Below are positions 1-7,971 of a stretch of 60,761 nt of DNA, piece after piece. The notes under the pieces were generated by a model, which was not told the origin of the DNA, did not search any database, and saw only the letters and a program-made list of their open reading frames with translations. Source of the stretch: a virus; the IMG/VR virus record IMGVR_UViG_3300009514_000027, positions 1 through 60,761 of that record; one strand, 5' to 3'. Position numbers and translations under genes: made by a program. The first letter of the stretch is position 1. Every line of letters begins with the position of its first letter.

Positions 1-170
1 ACTAAAGAAGTTAACCATCAGTCCCTTTTCTAAAAAAAAATACAATTTTTGGAGGGGACTCCGTATATCTAAACGGTAAAAAGAAAAAGATAAAGTAACC
101 TTTAAGTAAGCACGTAAGGATGAACAGGAAAGTTATGTACTATGGAATGCCTCCGTAACGGCAACTACTA
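1..170. other. AT-rich leader before the first gene, with a hairpin
   Basis: No gene is recognised here. AGTCCC at 20-25 can pair with GGGACT at 55-60, enclosing an A/T-rich loop. A second small dyad (CCGT...ACGG) lies just after it. The stretch may be the end of an upstream gene region or the 5' leader of the membrane protein gene at 171. No Bacteroidota-type -33/-7 pair is visible. Confidence 0.3.
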
Positions 171-527
171 ATGGGATTTATACTCTTTATAATAGCAAGT
201 ATACTAAAATGGGCATTTTCTCCATTGCTTTATGTTTATAGTTCAATAAGGGCTGCTCAAAGTAAGGAATGGAACTCATGGCATAGGGTACTGGCTGTAT
301 CAAAAGACCAGCATGGCAATGTGTTAGGCAAGTACTTCTGGAATGATACTATGATAAAGAGTTATTCTCACCATAAGTTTGGACATGAGGATGAAACTAT
401 GTCATCTGTATATGGCAAGAATGAGAGAGATGGTACATTAAAGCCTTTAGGAGACTGGGTTAATAAGAACTTGAATAAGGTAGACCCAGGACACTCTATA
501 AAAGCTATTGAAGAAGACAAATTATAA
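171..527 (+). CDS. small membrane-anchored protein, unknown function
   Basis: 118 residues. Residues 3-25 form one hydrophobic segment, followed by a basic and aromatic soluble domain rich in His, Trp and Lys. The shape suggests a type II anchored protein with the C-terminal part outside or inside the membrane. I do not recognise the family. The next gene, 28 bases downstream, is a two-segment membrane protein, so this pair may belong to host lysis or membrane functions, but that is inference from neighbourhood only. Start ATG at 171 is the first in frame. Confidence 0.6.
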   Translation: MGFILFIIASILKWAFSPLLYVYSSIRAAQSKEWNSWHRVLAVSKDQHGNVLGKYFWNDTMIKSYSHHKFGHEDETMSSVYGKNERDGTLKPLGDWVNKNLNKVDPGHSIKAIEEDKL

Positions 528-555
528 CTTAGTAACCAATTAAATATATATATAT

Positions 556-861
556 ATGTTACCAGTATTTGCAGGACTTATTAACCTTATACCAGGAGTG
601 GCTAATACCATCCTTTCAATTATAAGGGAAAAGAAGAATACTAACCCAGCTACCAGTGCAGTACTTCCTGCGTTTGTAGCAGATGCTCATAACATTGCTG
701 ATGGTATAGAACTTAGTTCTAAAGCTATAGTAGGTTATGGAGTAGGTGGTGCTATTGTGTACTTTGCACTCCAGCAAGACCCACTTAATCTTTATGTACT
801 CGCTATTGGAGCTGTAGTAGTAATTGCTACCACGGTTGCCAAGGTGTTTGATAAGAAGTAA
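556..861 (+). CDS. small membrane protein, holin-like
   Basis: 101 residues. The N-terminal 22 residues are hydrophobic or amphipathic. Two clear hydrophobic segments lie at about 58-72 and 78-95, and the tail is basic (KVFDKK). The layout (short loop between two membrane spans, charged C-terminus) fits a phage holin, but no family motif is recognised. The ATG follows a TATATATA tract, and there is no Shine-Dalgarno, as usual for Bacteroidota. It is the last gene before a strong terminator. Confidence 0.6.
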   Translation: MLPVFAGLINLIPGVANTILSIIREKKNTNPATSAVLPAFVADAHNIADGIELSSKAIVGYGVGGAIVYFALQQDPLNLYVLAIGAVVVIATTVAKVFDKK

Positions 862-921
862 CCCCCACAGGATTAGTAGTCCTGTGCCACCTCATCAGTA
901 AATTGAGGTTCATAAAAAAGA

Positions 922-984
922 CCAGCCCCGTAAGGCTGGCAAATAAATACCCTGTAGCTTTAGGTGGCAGGGTATTTTTTTTTT
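922..984 (+). terminator. intrinsic terminator (double hairpin)
   Basis: Two hairpins in tandem. CCAGCC (922-927) pairs with GGCTGG (934-939). A perfect 10-bp stem pairs 945-954 with 968-977 around a 13-nt loop, and its 3' arm runs straight into ten T residues. A weaker dyad, CACAGGA/TCCTGTG, sits upstream at 866-886. It closes the two-gene unit at 171-861 and insulates it from the promoter at 1005. Confidence 0.85.
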
Positions 985-1004
985 GAAAAATAGTTGCCAA
1001 AAAA

Positions 1005-1036
1005 TTTGGAAATCTCGATTTTATTTCGTATCTTTG
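1005..1036 (+). promoter_or_regulatory. Bacteroidota-type promoter of the terminase operon
   Basis: TTTG at 1005-1008 (-33 box) and TATCTTTG at 1029-1036 (-7 box) are separated by exactly 20 nt. This matches the primary sigma factor consensus of Bacteroidota (TTTG / TAnnTTTG). Transcription should start a few bases downstream, leaving a very short leader before the ATG at 1051. No further promoter is seen until after 7867, so it probably drives all genes from 1051 to 7867. Confidence 0.85.
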
Positions 1037-1050
1037 TATACTTTTAGCAA

Positions 1051-1278
1051 ATGGTCAGTAAATTAGAGATTAAAAGGGCTGGATGGCAACAGGAGAAATG
1101 TGAGGACATTGTTTATCACATATATAAGGAGGACAGCCTTTATCTCTTATTTAGAGACACTGATAATAACCTGATAAAGATATCCCTATTAAAGGATAAG
1201 AAGAAAGTCTGTCTATTCAGGGATAAGATAAAGGATGTAGTAGAACTTAAAAGGATAATGGAACTTTATAAAATATGA
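1051..1278 (+). CDS. small protein, unknown
   Basis: 75 residues, lysine- and aspartate-rich, with alternating hydrophobic and charged residues suggesting a small beta-rich fold. First gene behind the promoter at 1005-1036. Its TGA stop overlaps the ATG of the next small gene in the ATGA arrangement typical of translational coupling. Family not recognised. Confidence 0.6.
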   Translation: MVSKLEIKRAGWQQEKCEDIVYHIYKEDSLYLLFRDTDNNLIKISLLKDKKKVCLFRDKIKDVVELKRIMELYKI

Positions 1279-1412
1279 AAAAACATTTTAATTTTGATTT
1301 TGACTTATTAAACATCTGTGGATGTTGTGAGAAAAAGTTTGGTATCTGTACATGTACTGATAAGAAAGAGTTTATAAAAGTACAAAAAGAGATACATGAA
1401 GCACTGGAGTAA
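1275..1412 (+). CDS. 45-residue Cys-rich protein
   Basis: A short gene of 45 codons starting at the ATG that overlaps the preceding TGA stop. The middle carries five cysteines as CGCC, eight residues, then CTC, a pattern that could bind one zinc ion; the rest is basic and helical. Coupling to the upstream gene by a 4-nt overlap, and the close packing of the operon, support it as real. Function unknown. Confidence 0.5.
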   Translation: MKKHFNFDFDLLNICGCCEKKFGICTCTDKKEFIKVQKEIHEALE

Positions 1413-1432
1413 AATAGACTTATCAAAATACA

Positions 1433-1807
1433 ATGGAGAGAAAGGTAATACCGATTAATACAGAGATACGGACATTCTTCAGACAGTATGTCCATGTTCT
1501 CAAACCAGTACTTAGGCTTAATGACAGAGAGTCAGATATTCTTGGGGAACTGATGTATGCTAATTATAAGCACAGGGACTTGAAGGAGGATATCAGGTAT
1601 AAGATTATCTTTGACTACGATACCAGAGTGGATATGAGAAATGCTTTAGGCATCTCTGAGGCTAGTTTTAATAATGGGCTTACTACTCTTAGAAGGTCAG
1701 GGATTATAGTTAATAACAGGCTATCTAAGAACTTACTTGTGATACCTGAATCTAATAGGTTCTGCCTGTCTTTTCTGTTTAGTATAAACCCTGCCAAAGA
1801 TGTTTAG
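1433..1807 (+). CDS. winged-helix DNA-binding protein
   Basis: 124 residues. About residues 50-95 read as a winged helix-turn-helix: an IRYKIIF strand/helix, then RVDMRNALGISEASFNNGL as helix-turn-recognition helix, then LRRSGIIVNNR as the wing. Similar short wHTH proteins precede the terminase genes in crAss-like phages (family knowledge). It is likely a regulator, or part of DNA packaging recognition since small terminase subunits are also HTH proteins. Its stop overlaps the next start by 8 nt. Confidence 0.65.
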   Translation: MERKVIPINTEIRTFFRQYVHVLKPVLRLNDRESDILGELMYANYKHRDLKEDIRYKIIFDYDTRVDMRNALGISEASFNNGLTTLRRSGIIVNNRLSKNLLVIPESNRFCLSFLFSINPAKDV

Positions 1808-2072
1808 TATTACAAGAGTATCAGAAACAGACTACTTTGAGATATTTAAGGATATATCTCTTAGATACAGAATACCTTTACCTATTGTAGAGAAGATTTG
1901 TATGTCTGAGTTTGGATGTCTGAGAGACACTATAAAAGGGGCAACAAGAAATGAAGCAGATACGTTTAAGAATGTAAGACCCCTTGGATTGGGGTTATTC
2001 TATTTTAGTCCTGGATTATTAAGCAGATATAAAAGACTACACGATGAAGGTAAGATTAAAAGTACTAAATGA
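1800..2072 (+). CDS. small conserved-looking protein, unknown
   Basis: 90 residues, no membrane segment, mixed charged and aromatic. The second half contains NVRPLGLGLFYFSPG and a basic tail. It overlaps its upstream neighbour by 8 nt and its downstream neighbour by 29 nt, so it belongs to the same coupled operon leading to the terminase genes. Family not recognised. Confidence 0.6.
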   Translation: MFSITRVSETDYFEIFKDISLRYRIPLPIVEKICMSEFGCLRDTIKGATRNEADTFKNVRPLGLGLFYFSPGLLSRYKRLHDEGKIKSTK

Positions 2073-2331
2073 CCTCTCTCGTCCTGGAACAGAGGATGAC
2101 CCTTTACCTATTGTTGTAAAGAGGAATGTAGTAACACACTACTATGTATACCCACAGGATATTATGTTTGTAGGAGAGGTTCTTGCAAAGGACGGTCGAG
2201 TCTACAAAGGAAGATGCAGGCTTGCCTGTAGGGAACTTGGAGAGGTAGTGGTAAAGCATTCTGTGGAAGCTGTAAGGAAAATGGCAGAACCTCCACAAAG
2301 AATAACAGTAAAAGGATTTAAACTATATTAA
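2044..2331 (+). CDS. small beta-rich protein, unknown
   Basis: 95 residues, basic, with alternating hydrophobic strands (VVKRNVVTHYYVYPQDIMFVGEVL) that suggest a small beta-barrel or OB-like fold. This is a shape argument only. It starts 29 nt inside the previous gene in another frame, implying translational coupling. No catalytic motif seen. Confidence 0.6.
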   Translation: MKVRLKVLNDLSRPGTEDDPLPIVVKRNVVTHYYVYPQDIMFVGEVLAKDGRVYKGRCRLACRELGEVVVKHSVEAVRKMAEPPQRITVKGFKLY

Positions 2332-2342
2332 TTATATATAAG

Positions 2343-2702
2343 ATGGAAGAGCCAAATGGAGCGGAAGAAGTAAAGGAAGCTTTAGACAACTTTGTAGAAG
2401 AAATTAAAGACACGGAGAAAGTCAATGTTGTTGAGACATTGCAGGTTGAAGAGCCAAAACGTACTGAACCTACTGAAGAAGAGAAAGCAGCATTCAGAAA
2501 TCCTGCCCGTAATAAGGGAGAATCTTATGAGGCATATAGGTTCAGAAGGAATACTGTTAATAAGATTGAGAGGGCAAGACTTCGTGGATTTTGGTATTGG
2601 AGAAGTAAGAATATAGAAGACTTGAGAAAAGGTAAGAGGGATACCTCATGGGGAACCCTGTCTAATAAGATGCTGGAAGAAATGGCTAAACAGAGCAAGT
2701 AA
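2343..2702 (+). CDS. charged small protein, unknown
   Basis: 119 residues. The first 55 are strongly acidic and likely disordered (many E, T, P), followed by a basic helical half with RFRRNTVNKIERARLRGFWYWR. The acidic-then-basic layout is common in phage DNA-packaging or assembly accessory proteins, but I do not recognise a family. Its TAA stop shares one base with the ATG of the peptidase gene that follows. Confidence 0.6.
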   Translation: MEEPNGAEEVKEALDNFVEEIKDTEKVNVVETLQVEEPKRTEPTEEEKAAFRNPARNKGESYEAYRFRRNTVNKIERARLRGFWYWRSKNIEDLRKGKRDTSWGTLSNKMLEEMAKQSK

Positions 2703-2995
2703 TGATACCAAAGTCTCTAAAAATAGCAGGCCAGACCATTAAGGTTATCTTTAAAAAGGATTTAAAGCTTAGTGGTGAATCTGTATTTGGAGTATGGGAT
2801 TACAATAAGAATAAAATATACCTACAGGCTTCTACAAGAAAAGAACCTATAACACAGGAACAGATAGAGAGTACGTATATTCATGAATTAGTGCATGCTT
2901 GTTTGGAGATTCTAGGAGAGGAGGCTCTATCAAAGAAAGAAACCTTTGTAACAGGGTTTGCTAATTTATTACATCAGGCTTTAAAAAGTGAATAA
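2702..2995 (+). CDS. small HExxH zinc metallopeptidase-like protein
   Basis: 97 residues with the zincin signature HELVH at about residues 61-65, followed by a helix and an acidic EE pair that could supply the third zinc ligand. The N-terminus forms short strands (IKVIFKK, GVWDYNKNKIYL) like the minimal SprT/ImmA-type phage peptidases. It lies directly upstream of the terminase genes. It could process a regulator or structural protein; the target is unknown. Confidence 0.7.
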   Translation: MIPKSLKIAGQTIKVIFKKDLKLSGESVFGVWDYNKNKIYLQASTRKEPITQEQIESTYIHELVHACLEILGEEALSKKETFVTGFANLLHQALKSE

Positions 2996-3567
2996 TGGGA
3001 CTATTAGTATTTGAAGGCAGTAAACTGGAGGTAACTCCTGAAACATTAACCATAGGTCCGTTCAAGACTATTTGGAATAGGGACAAGAGTAAGGGTAAAG
3101 AGATGGCTCTTGCAGAACTTGCATATGTTTACTATGCTGCAGACTTTAAATCTATATATAAGAATATCCCTATAGATGAAAGAGAGGATAGAATAGTACA
3201 GGATGTATTTGAAGGAAAGAAATGGAAGGCAGATATTGTTATAAAGAAGGCTATAGAGAAGTATAAGGAGTTGAACTTCTCTCAGACTATGGGACTATTG
3301 GAAGATGCAGAAGGAGCTATAGAGAAAGTACGTTCTTACCTTCGTGAGGTAGACCTTATGGAGACAGACAATAGTGGTAAACCTATCTATTCTGCTAAGG
3401 ATTTGATGGCAAACCTTAAAGGTCTTGGAGAGGTCGTAGCAGGTATCAAGAAACTAAAGGATGAGGTAGCTAAAGAGGTTAATGATAGTTCTACTATTAA
3501 GGGAGGAAATACTTTAGGGGCATTTGAAGACCCTGATTTTATAGATAGTGATGAAGACGATGGATAG
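2995..3567 (+). CDS. terS: putative terminase small subunit
   Basis: 190 residues, mostly helical. The conserved-looking N-terminal stretch has GPFKTIWNRDKSKGKEMA, the middle is a long helix pair, and the tail is acidic (SDEDDG). Crassvirales genomes carry a protein of this size and start directly before the large terminase (family knowledge), which makes TerS the best guess. No HTH is obvious. The 3' end overlaps the large-terminase start by up to 20 nt. Confidence 0.5.
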   Translation: MGLLVFEGSKLEVTPETLTIGPFKTIWNRDKSKGKEMALAELAYVYYAADFKSIYKNIPIDEREDRIVQDVFEGKKWKADIVIKKAIEKYKELNFSQTMGLLEDAEGAIEKVRSYLREVDLMETDNSGKPIYSAKDLMANLKGLGEVVAGIKKLKDEVAKEVNDSSTIKGGNTLGAFEDPDFIDSDEDDG

Positions 3568-6500
3568 GTATTTCAAAAATACAGAGAATTTTAGGGAGGC
3601 AGCTCTTACCTACAAAGAAACGGGTAAGTTTTGTCCTTATCCCGTGAATTTCCACAGGAACTCTCAGTATATGAAGTTCTGGAAAGAGCAGGAGAAGCGT
3701 TCTTTAAGAGGTTATACTAGTAATGGTATTTCTATTACTGGATATCACTATTTCTATATGAATTTCTCACAAATATATATTGTAGTTTTTGATAAAAATT
3801 CTGTATCAGGAAAAGGAGGAAAAATAGTAGGAGAAAGGATATTAGATTTTCCAAGATTTTGGGACTCTGACTATGATTATTATTGGTACATAGAAGATGC
3901 TGAGAAGCAAGGAGAGCACGGGTCTGTATTAAAGTGCAGGGGTCGTGGGTATAGCTTCAAGGCTGCATCTATGTTAAACAGGAACTACTTTCTTATACCA
4001 GGAAGTAGGAATTATGCAGTAGCCTACGAGAAGGAGTACTTGACAAAGGAGGGGCTGCTGTCTAAGACCTGGGAAATGATGGATTTTGTCAATGAGCAGA
4101 CAGCTTGGGGCAAGAAACGTCAGTTCAAGAACAGTGACATGCATAGGAGGGCTTCCTATGAAGCTAATATAGGAGGAGTAAAGGTAGAGAAAGGCTATAA
4201 ATCGGAGATTATAGGAATCTCACTCAAGGATAATCCTCAGAAGATAAGGGGTAAGAGAGGAAAGCTGATATTGTTTGAGGAAGCAGGGATGTTTCCTGGG
4301 ATGTTAACAGCTTGGCAAATTGCCCGTTCTTCTATGGAACAAGGAAACATTGCTTTCGGTCAAATGCTTGCCTTTGGTACTGGTGGGTGTGTTTGTGCAG
4401 GAACAAAAGTATGGACAAGTTCAGGAGACCTTATAAACATAGAAGATTTAAAAAAAGAACAGGGAATTTTAGGTTATAGTGGAAATAGTGTTTCTAAAGA
4501 ACCTATTTCTTATTGGCAAAAACCTACAAAAAAATTATGTTATAGAATTACTACAAATACAGGAAGATTTTTGGAATGCAGTAAAGACCATCCTATCTTA
4601 AAAGCAGACGAGGAGAAAAAATTGTTTATTAATAAAAAAGTTTTTGTAAAAACCTCTACTTTAAAAGTAAATGATTTAATTGCTACTATAGAAGAAGTTC
4701 CTATTTTTGGAAACAACCGTATGTGGAATCCCAGAATTATAGGGTGGTTAATAGGAGACGGTACTTATGGTAAAGACCAGACTCCTTGTCTAAGTAACTG
4801 TGAAGAAGAAATAAATTCTTTTATAGAAAAAAATCTTACCACAAGTCTTAGAAAACAGTATATTACAAAAACAGGAAAAACATACAAAGAAACACATTTA
4901 AAAAACTTATGTCCTATTTTAAGAGAACTTGGTATTTATACACAAACTAAGTTAGATAAAACACTTCCTACTAGTATACATTCTTATTGTAAGCAAGATA
5001 TTTGCGAACTACTTGGTGGATTATTTGATACAGACGGTTATGTATCTTACAGAACTAATAGAAAAAGAGGAAGTAAGGTAATAGAGATAGGTATTTCTCA
5101 AGCATCTTTAAAACTCATTATAGAAATACAGTTACTTCTACAAAAGATAGGAATACACGGAATTATTAGAAAAAGACTGCCGAGAAAAAATAACCCCATA
5201 GATAGAAACTGTTGGTATGAGTTTGTCATATCTGACAAACTAAGTTTATTATCTTTCTCAAAAAACATAAAACTTTTCATAAAAACTAAACAAGATAGGA
5301 TAGATAAAATAAACAGTCTTTATGGTGAAAAAAGGATATCAGCACTTAGAGGGGACGGTGTTAGGTTTGAACGTATAGTAAGTATTGAGAATATAGGTAT
5401 ACAAAACATATACAATCTTACCGCAGCTTTAACTAACACATATATAGCAAATGGCATAATTACACACAATACTAAAGGAGCTGACTTTATGGCACTTGAA
5501 GAATTGTTCTATAGTCCTGAAGGGTATAATGTCCACTCTGTTCCCAACATCTGGGATAAGGGTAGGGAGAATACCAAGTCAGGATTTTTTATTCCAGTTA
5601 CCAGTAACTATGAAGGATACTATGACGAGAATGGCAACTCTGACGTAGACTCTGTACTGAAGAAGGAAGAGATAAACAGGAATAAGGTAAGAGAGAACTC
5701 TACTAATATCTCTGTAGTTACTCAGTATATTGCTGAGAACTGTATCACTCCTGCTGAAGCTGTATTAAGGACTACAGGTACAATCTTTCCAATCAATGAC
5801 CTTAAAGAAAGACTCTATGAACTTGAGACTAACCAGAGGATTATGGACTCTGATTTTGTAGGAAGACTTTCTATAAATTCAAGTAGTGGTAAAGTGGAGT
5901 GGAAACCAGACCCAGAAGTAAAACCTATCTATGACTACCCTATAAAGAATAATAAAAATCTTGATGGTGCTATAGTTATTTATGAACACCCATTCAAGGA
6001 TGAATCCACCCAACAAATACCTTATGGGATGTATATTGGTGGATGTTTAACACCTGGTGAAAAAGTAGTTACAGATAAAGGACTAAAGAATGTAGAAGAT
6101 GTTACTCTTGAAGATAAACTTGTAAATAAAGAGGGAGAGTTTGTTAAGGTAATAAATTTACAACAAAGACAAAAAATAGACCACGACACTTATGAATTAA
6201 AGATGTCTGGTACTTATAGGACTACAAAATTTACTAGGGGACATCCTATCTATACTAGTAAAACTCCGTATAACAGTAATAAAACTATAAATGAAAAAGG
6301 TTTTGATTTTAAGTTTAATCGTGCAGATACTTTAGATGTAGGAGACTGGACAAAATATCCTAACATTTATAATAAAGAAATTAGTTTTGACACTGTAACT
6401 TTATGGAACAATGCCGGTTATAGAAAAGATAAGTTAATCTCTGACCCTTTATCCCATAAAGATTTTTGGTGGTTTGTTGGTTTATGGTTAGGGGACGGAT

Positions 6501-7867
6501 GTTGTTACAATGACAAGGTAAGTATTTCTTTTAATAAAAATGAAAAATACTATATAGACAAACTGGTTAATGTTATAAAAACATTATTTAATAGGAGTCC
6601 TCAATTAAATAACAACGGGGATAATTGTATTGAGTGTGCTTTTAATTTTCAACAACTGTGTAATTTTTTAGAAAAGTATTTTGGTAAATATGCACTAGGT
6701 AAGCATATTCCAGAGTGGGTAAAGTATGCTAAAAAGGAGTATAAAACTAGTATGGTATTAGGATATTTAGACTCTGATGGCTGTATAACAAAACACGTTA
6801 AAGGGTACTATTCTACAGAATTTGTTAGTATAAACTTAGAACTTCTTGAAGGATTTCAAGATATAATTTTTAGTCTTGGTATAGTTAGCAGTATAAGTAA
6901 ACTTAGAGAAGCAAAAAAAACCTATATAGTTGAAAGGGAAGTGTTACAAAAAGAATGTTACCATCTTCGTTTAGCCCATCATTCTAGCTTAGAGTTAGTA
7001 AATCAATTAGGAGATTATAACGATTTAAAAATAAAAAGAATAGATTTTAATAATCTTCCTGTATTAAGAGTACGTCCAAAAGATGGTTGTTTTTTAAGTC
7101 CTGATTTGAAGTATATTTATTTTCAAATTAGGGAAATAAAACATAGTTTGTATACAGGAACTGTTTATAACTTTGAATGTGAAACTCATAATTATGTGTC
7201 ACACCACGTCTCTCAGAAAAACTGTGATCCCTACGACCATGATGAATCTACAACAGATTCTTTAGGGTCTACTTTCATACTTAATTTACTTACTAATAGG
7301 ATAGTAGCTGAATATACAGGGAGACCTGCAACTGCTAGTCAGTATTATGAGAACGTAAGAAGATTACTAGTATATTACAATGCTGTATGTAACTATGAGA
7401 ACGCTCTTAAAGGAATGTTCACGTACTTTGATAATATGCATTGTGTACACTATCTGGCAGATACTCCAAAGTCACTTGTTGACCAGGAGTTGATGACCGA
7501 TAAGATGTTTAATAGGAAGAAAGGAACTCCAGCCAGTGAGGTTATAAATAAGTATGGAAGAGAGCTTACAAAGACATGGTTATTAGAACCTATTGTGGGA
7601 GAAGAGAATATTATGAACCTACACAGAATAAGGTCTATTCCTTTACTTAAAGAACTTATATACTGGAATAAGGATATTAACTGTGACCGTGTATCCGCTA
7701 TGGGTATGCTTATGATTCTTAAACAGGATGTGTTTAGATTCTTAGAGGATAGAAAGAAACCCATCAAACTTGTTACAGATGACCCATTATGGGACAGGGC
7801 ATATAAAGGAAATGGGGGAAAAAAGATAGAAGGGGAGGATTTAGGGACTAATTTACTGGTATGGTAA
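3548..7867 (+). CDS. terL: terminase large subunit precursor with two inteins
   Basis: 1439 codons, reduced to 685 residues after splicing, the normal size for a phage terminase ATPase-nuclease. A Walker A-like loop (KCRGRGYSFKA) lies near residue 129 and Walker B (LILFEEAG) near 239. The coupling motif FGTGG is followed, after intein 1, by TKGADF. The nuclease acidic motif DPYDHD comes directly after intein 2, and a C-terminal NCDRVSAMGML supplies a late nuclease Asp. The exteins rejoin as GTGG-TKGADF and YIGG-CDPYDHD, both typical terminase motifs. The first in-frame start is GTG 3548, but ATG 3551 or 3560 may be used. It is the last gene of the operon from 1005. Confidence 0.92.
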   Translation: MMKTMDRYFKNTENFREAALTYKETGKFCPYPVNFHRNSQYMKFWKEQEKRSLRGYTSNGISITGYHYFYMNFSQIYIVVFDKNSVSGKGGKIVGERILDFPRFWDSDYDYYWYIEDAEKQGEHGSVLKCRGRGYSFKAASMLNRNYFLIPGSRNYAVAYEKEYLTKEGLLSKTWEMMDFVNEQTAWGKKRQFKNSDMHRRASYEANIGGVKVEKGYKSEIIGISLKDNPQKIRGKRGKLILFEEAGMFPGMLTAWQIARSSMEQGNIAFGQMLAFGTGGCVCAGTKVWTSSGDLINIEDLKKEQGILGYSGNSVSKEPISYWQKPTKKLCYRITTNTGRFLECSKDHPILKADEEKKLFINKKVFVKTSTLKVNDLIATIEEVPIFGNNRMWNPRIIGWLIGDGTYGKDQTPCLSNCEEEINSFIEKNLTTSLRKQYITKTGKTYKETHLKNLCPILRELGIYTQTKLDKTLPTSIHSYCKQDICELLGGLFDTDGYVSYRTNRKRGSKVIEIGISQASLKLIIEIQLLLQKIGIHGIIRKRLPRKNNPIDRNCWYEFVISDKLSLLSFSKNIKLFIKTKQDRIDKINSLYGEKRISALRGDGVRFERIVSIENIGIQNIYNLTAALTNTYIANGIITHNTKGADFMALEELFYSPEGYNVHSVPNIWDKGRENTKSGFFIPVTSNYEGYYDENGNSDVDSVLKKEEINRNKVRENSTNISVVTQYIAENCITPAEAVLRTTGTIFPINDLKERLYELETNQRIMDSDFVGRLSINSSSGKVEWKPDPEVKPIYDYPIKNNKNLDGAIVIYEHPFKDESTQQIPYGMYIGGCLTPGEKVVTDKGLKNVEDVTLEDKLVNKEGEFVKVINLQQRQKIDHDTYELKMSGTYRTTKFTRGHPIYTSKTPYNSNKTINEKGFDFKFNRADTLDVGDWTKYPNIYNKEISFDTVTLWNNAGYRKDKLISDPLSHKDFWWFVGLWLGDGCCYNDKVSISFNKNEKYYIDKLVNVIKTLFNRSPQLNNNGDNCIECAFNFQQLCNFLEKYFGKYALGKHIPEWVKYAKKEYKTSMVLGYLDSDGCITKHVKGYYSTEFVSINLELLEGFQDIIFSLGIVSSISKLREAKKTYIVEREVLQKECYHLRLAHHSSLELVNQLGDYNDLKIKRIDFNNLPVLRVRPKDGCFLSPDLKYIYFQIREIKHSLYTGTVYNFECETHNYVSHHVSQKNCDPYDHDESTTDSLGSTFILNLLTNRIVAEYTGRPATASQYYENVRRLLVYYNAVCNYENALKGMFTYFDNMHCVHYLADTPKSLVDQELMTDKMFNRKKGTPASEVINKYGRELTKTWLLEPIVGEENIMNLHRIRSIPLLKELIYWNKDINCDRVSAMGMLMILKQDVFRFLEDRKKPIKLVTDDPLWDRAYKGNGGKKIEGEDLGTNLLVW
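4388..5470 (+). other. intein 1 in terminase (361 aa, LAGLIDADG)
   Basis: Runs from Cys281 (block A: CVCAGTKVW) to Asn641 (THN) of the precursor, with Thr as the +1 residue. Block B is seen as a CSKDHPIL stretch. Two homing-endonuclease motifs are present, IIGWLIGDG at 397-405 and LLGGLFDTDG at 488-497. It sits in the ATPase coupling motif between GTGG and TKGADF. The sequence is more AT-rich and lysine-rich than the extein, suggesting separate origin. Confidence 0.9.
6044..7222 (+). other. intein 2 in terminase (393 aa, LAGLIDADG)
   Basis: Runs from Cys833 (block A: CLTPGEKVVT) to Asn1225 (block G: HHVSQKN) of the precursor, followed by Cys +1. Endonuclease motifs are GLWLGDG at 978-984 and VLGYLDSDG at 1070-1078. 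The residue before the terminal Asn is Lys rather than the usual His, a variation known in some active inteins. The insertion point is one residue before the first catalytic Asp of the nuclease domain (CDPYDHD), so an unspliced precursor should be inactive as a nuclease. Confidence 0.9.
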
Positions 7868-7871
7868 ATTT

Positions 7872-7902
7872 TATTAGTTATTAGAAAACCTATATTTATT
7901 TT
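7872..7902 (+). repeat. promoter-upstream direct repeat, copy 1
   Basis: A 31-nt element beginning TATTAGTTATTAGAAAACC recurs at 10482-10512 with one differing base (A or G at 7894/10504). Both copies start just after a stop codon and lie about 20-55 nt upstream of a -33/-7 promoter. A binding site for a phage or host transcription factor, or a duplicated promoter block, would explain this. Confidence 0.75.
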
Positions 7903-7922
7903 AGGTATTTACCCCAAATCAC

Positions 7923-7953
7923 TTGTTTTTAGTATTTTATTGTTGTATCTTTG
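7923..7953 (+). promoter_or_regulatory. Bacteroidota-type promoter before the portal gene
   Basis: TTG at 7923-7925, a 20-nt spacer, then TATCTTTG at 7946-7953. The portal ATG follows 18 nt after the -7 box. The same arrangement, preceded by the same 31-nt element, stands before the scaffold-like gene. Confidence 0.85.
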
Positions 7954-7971
7954 TATTATTTATTTTTTTAA

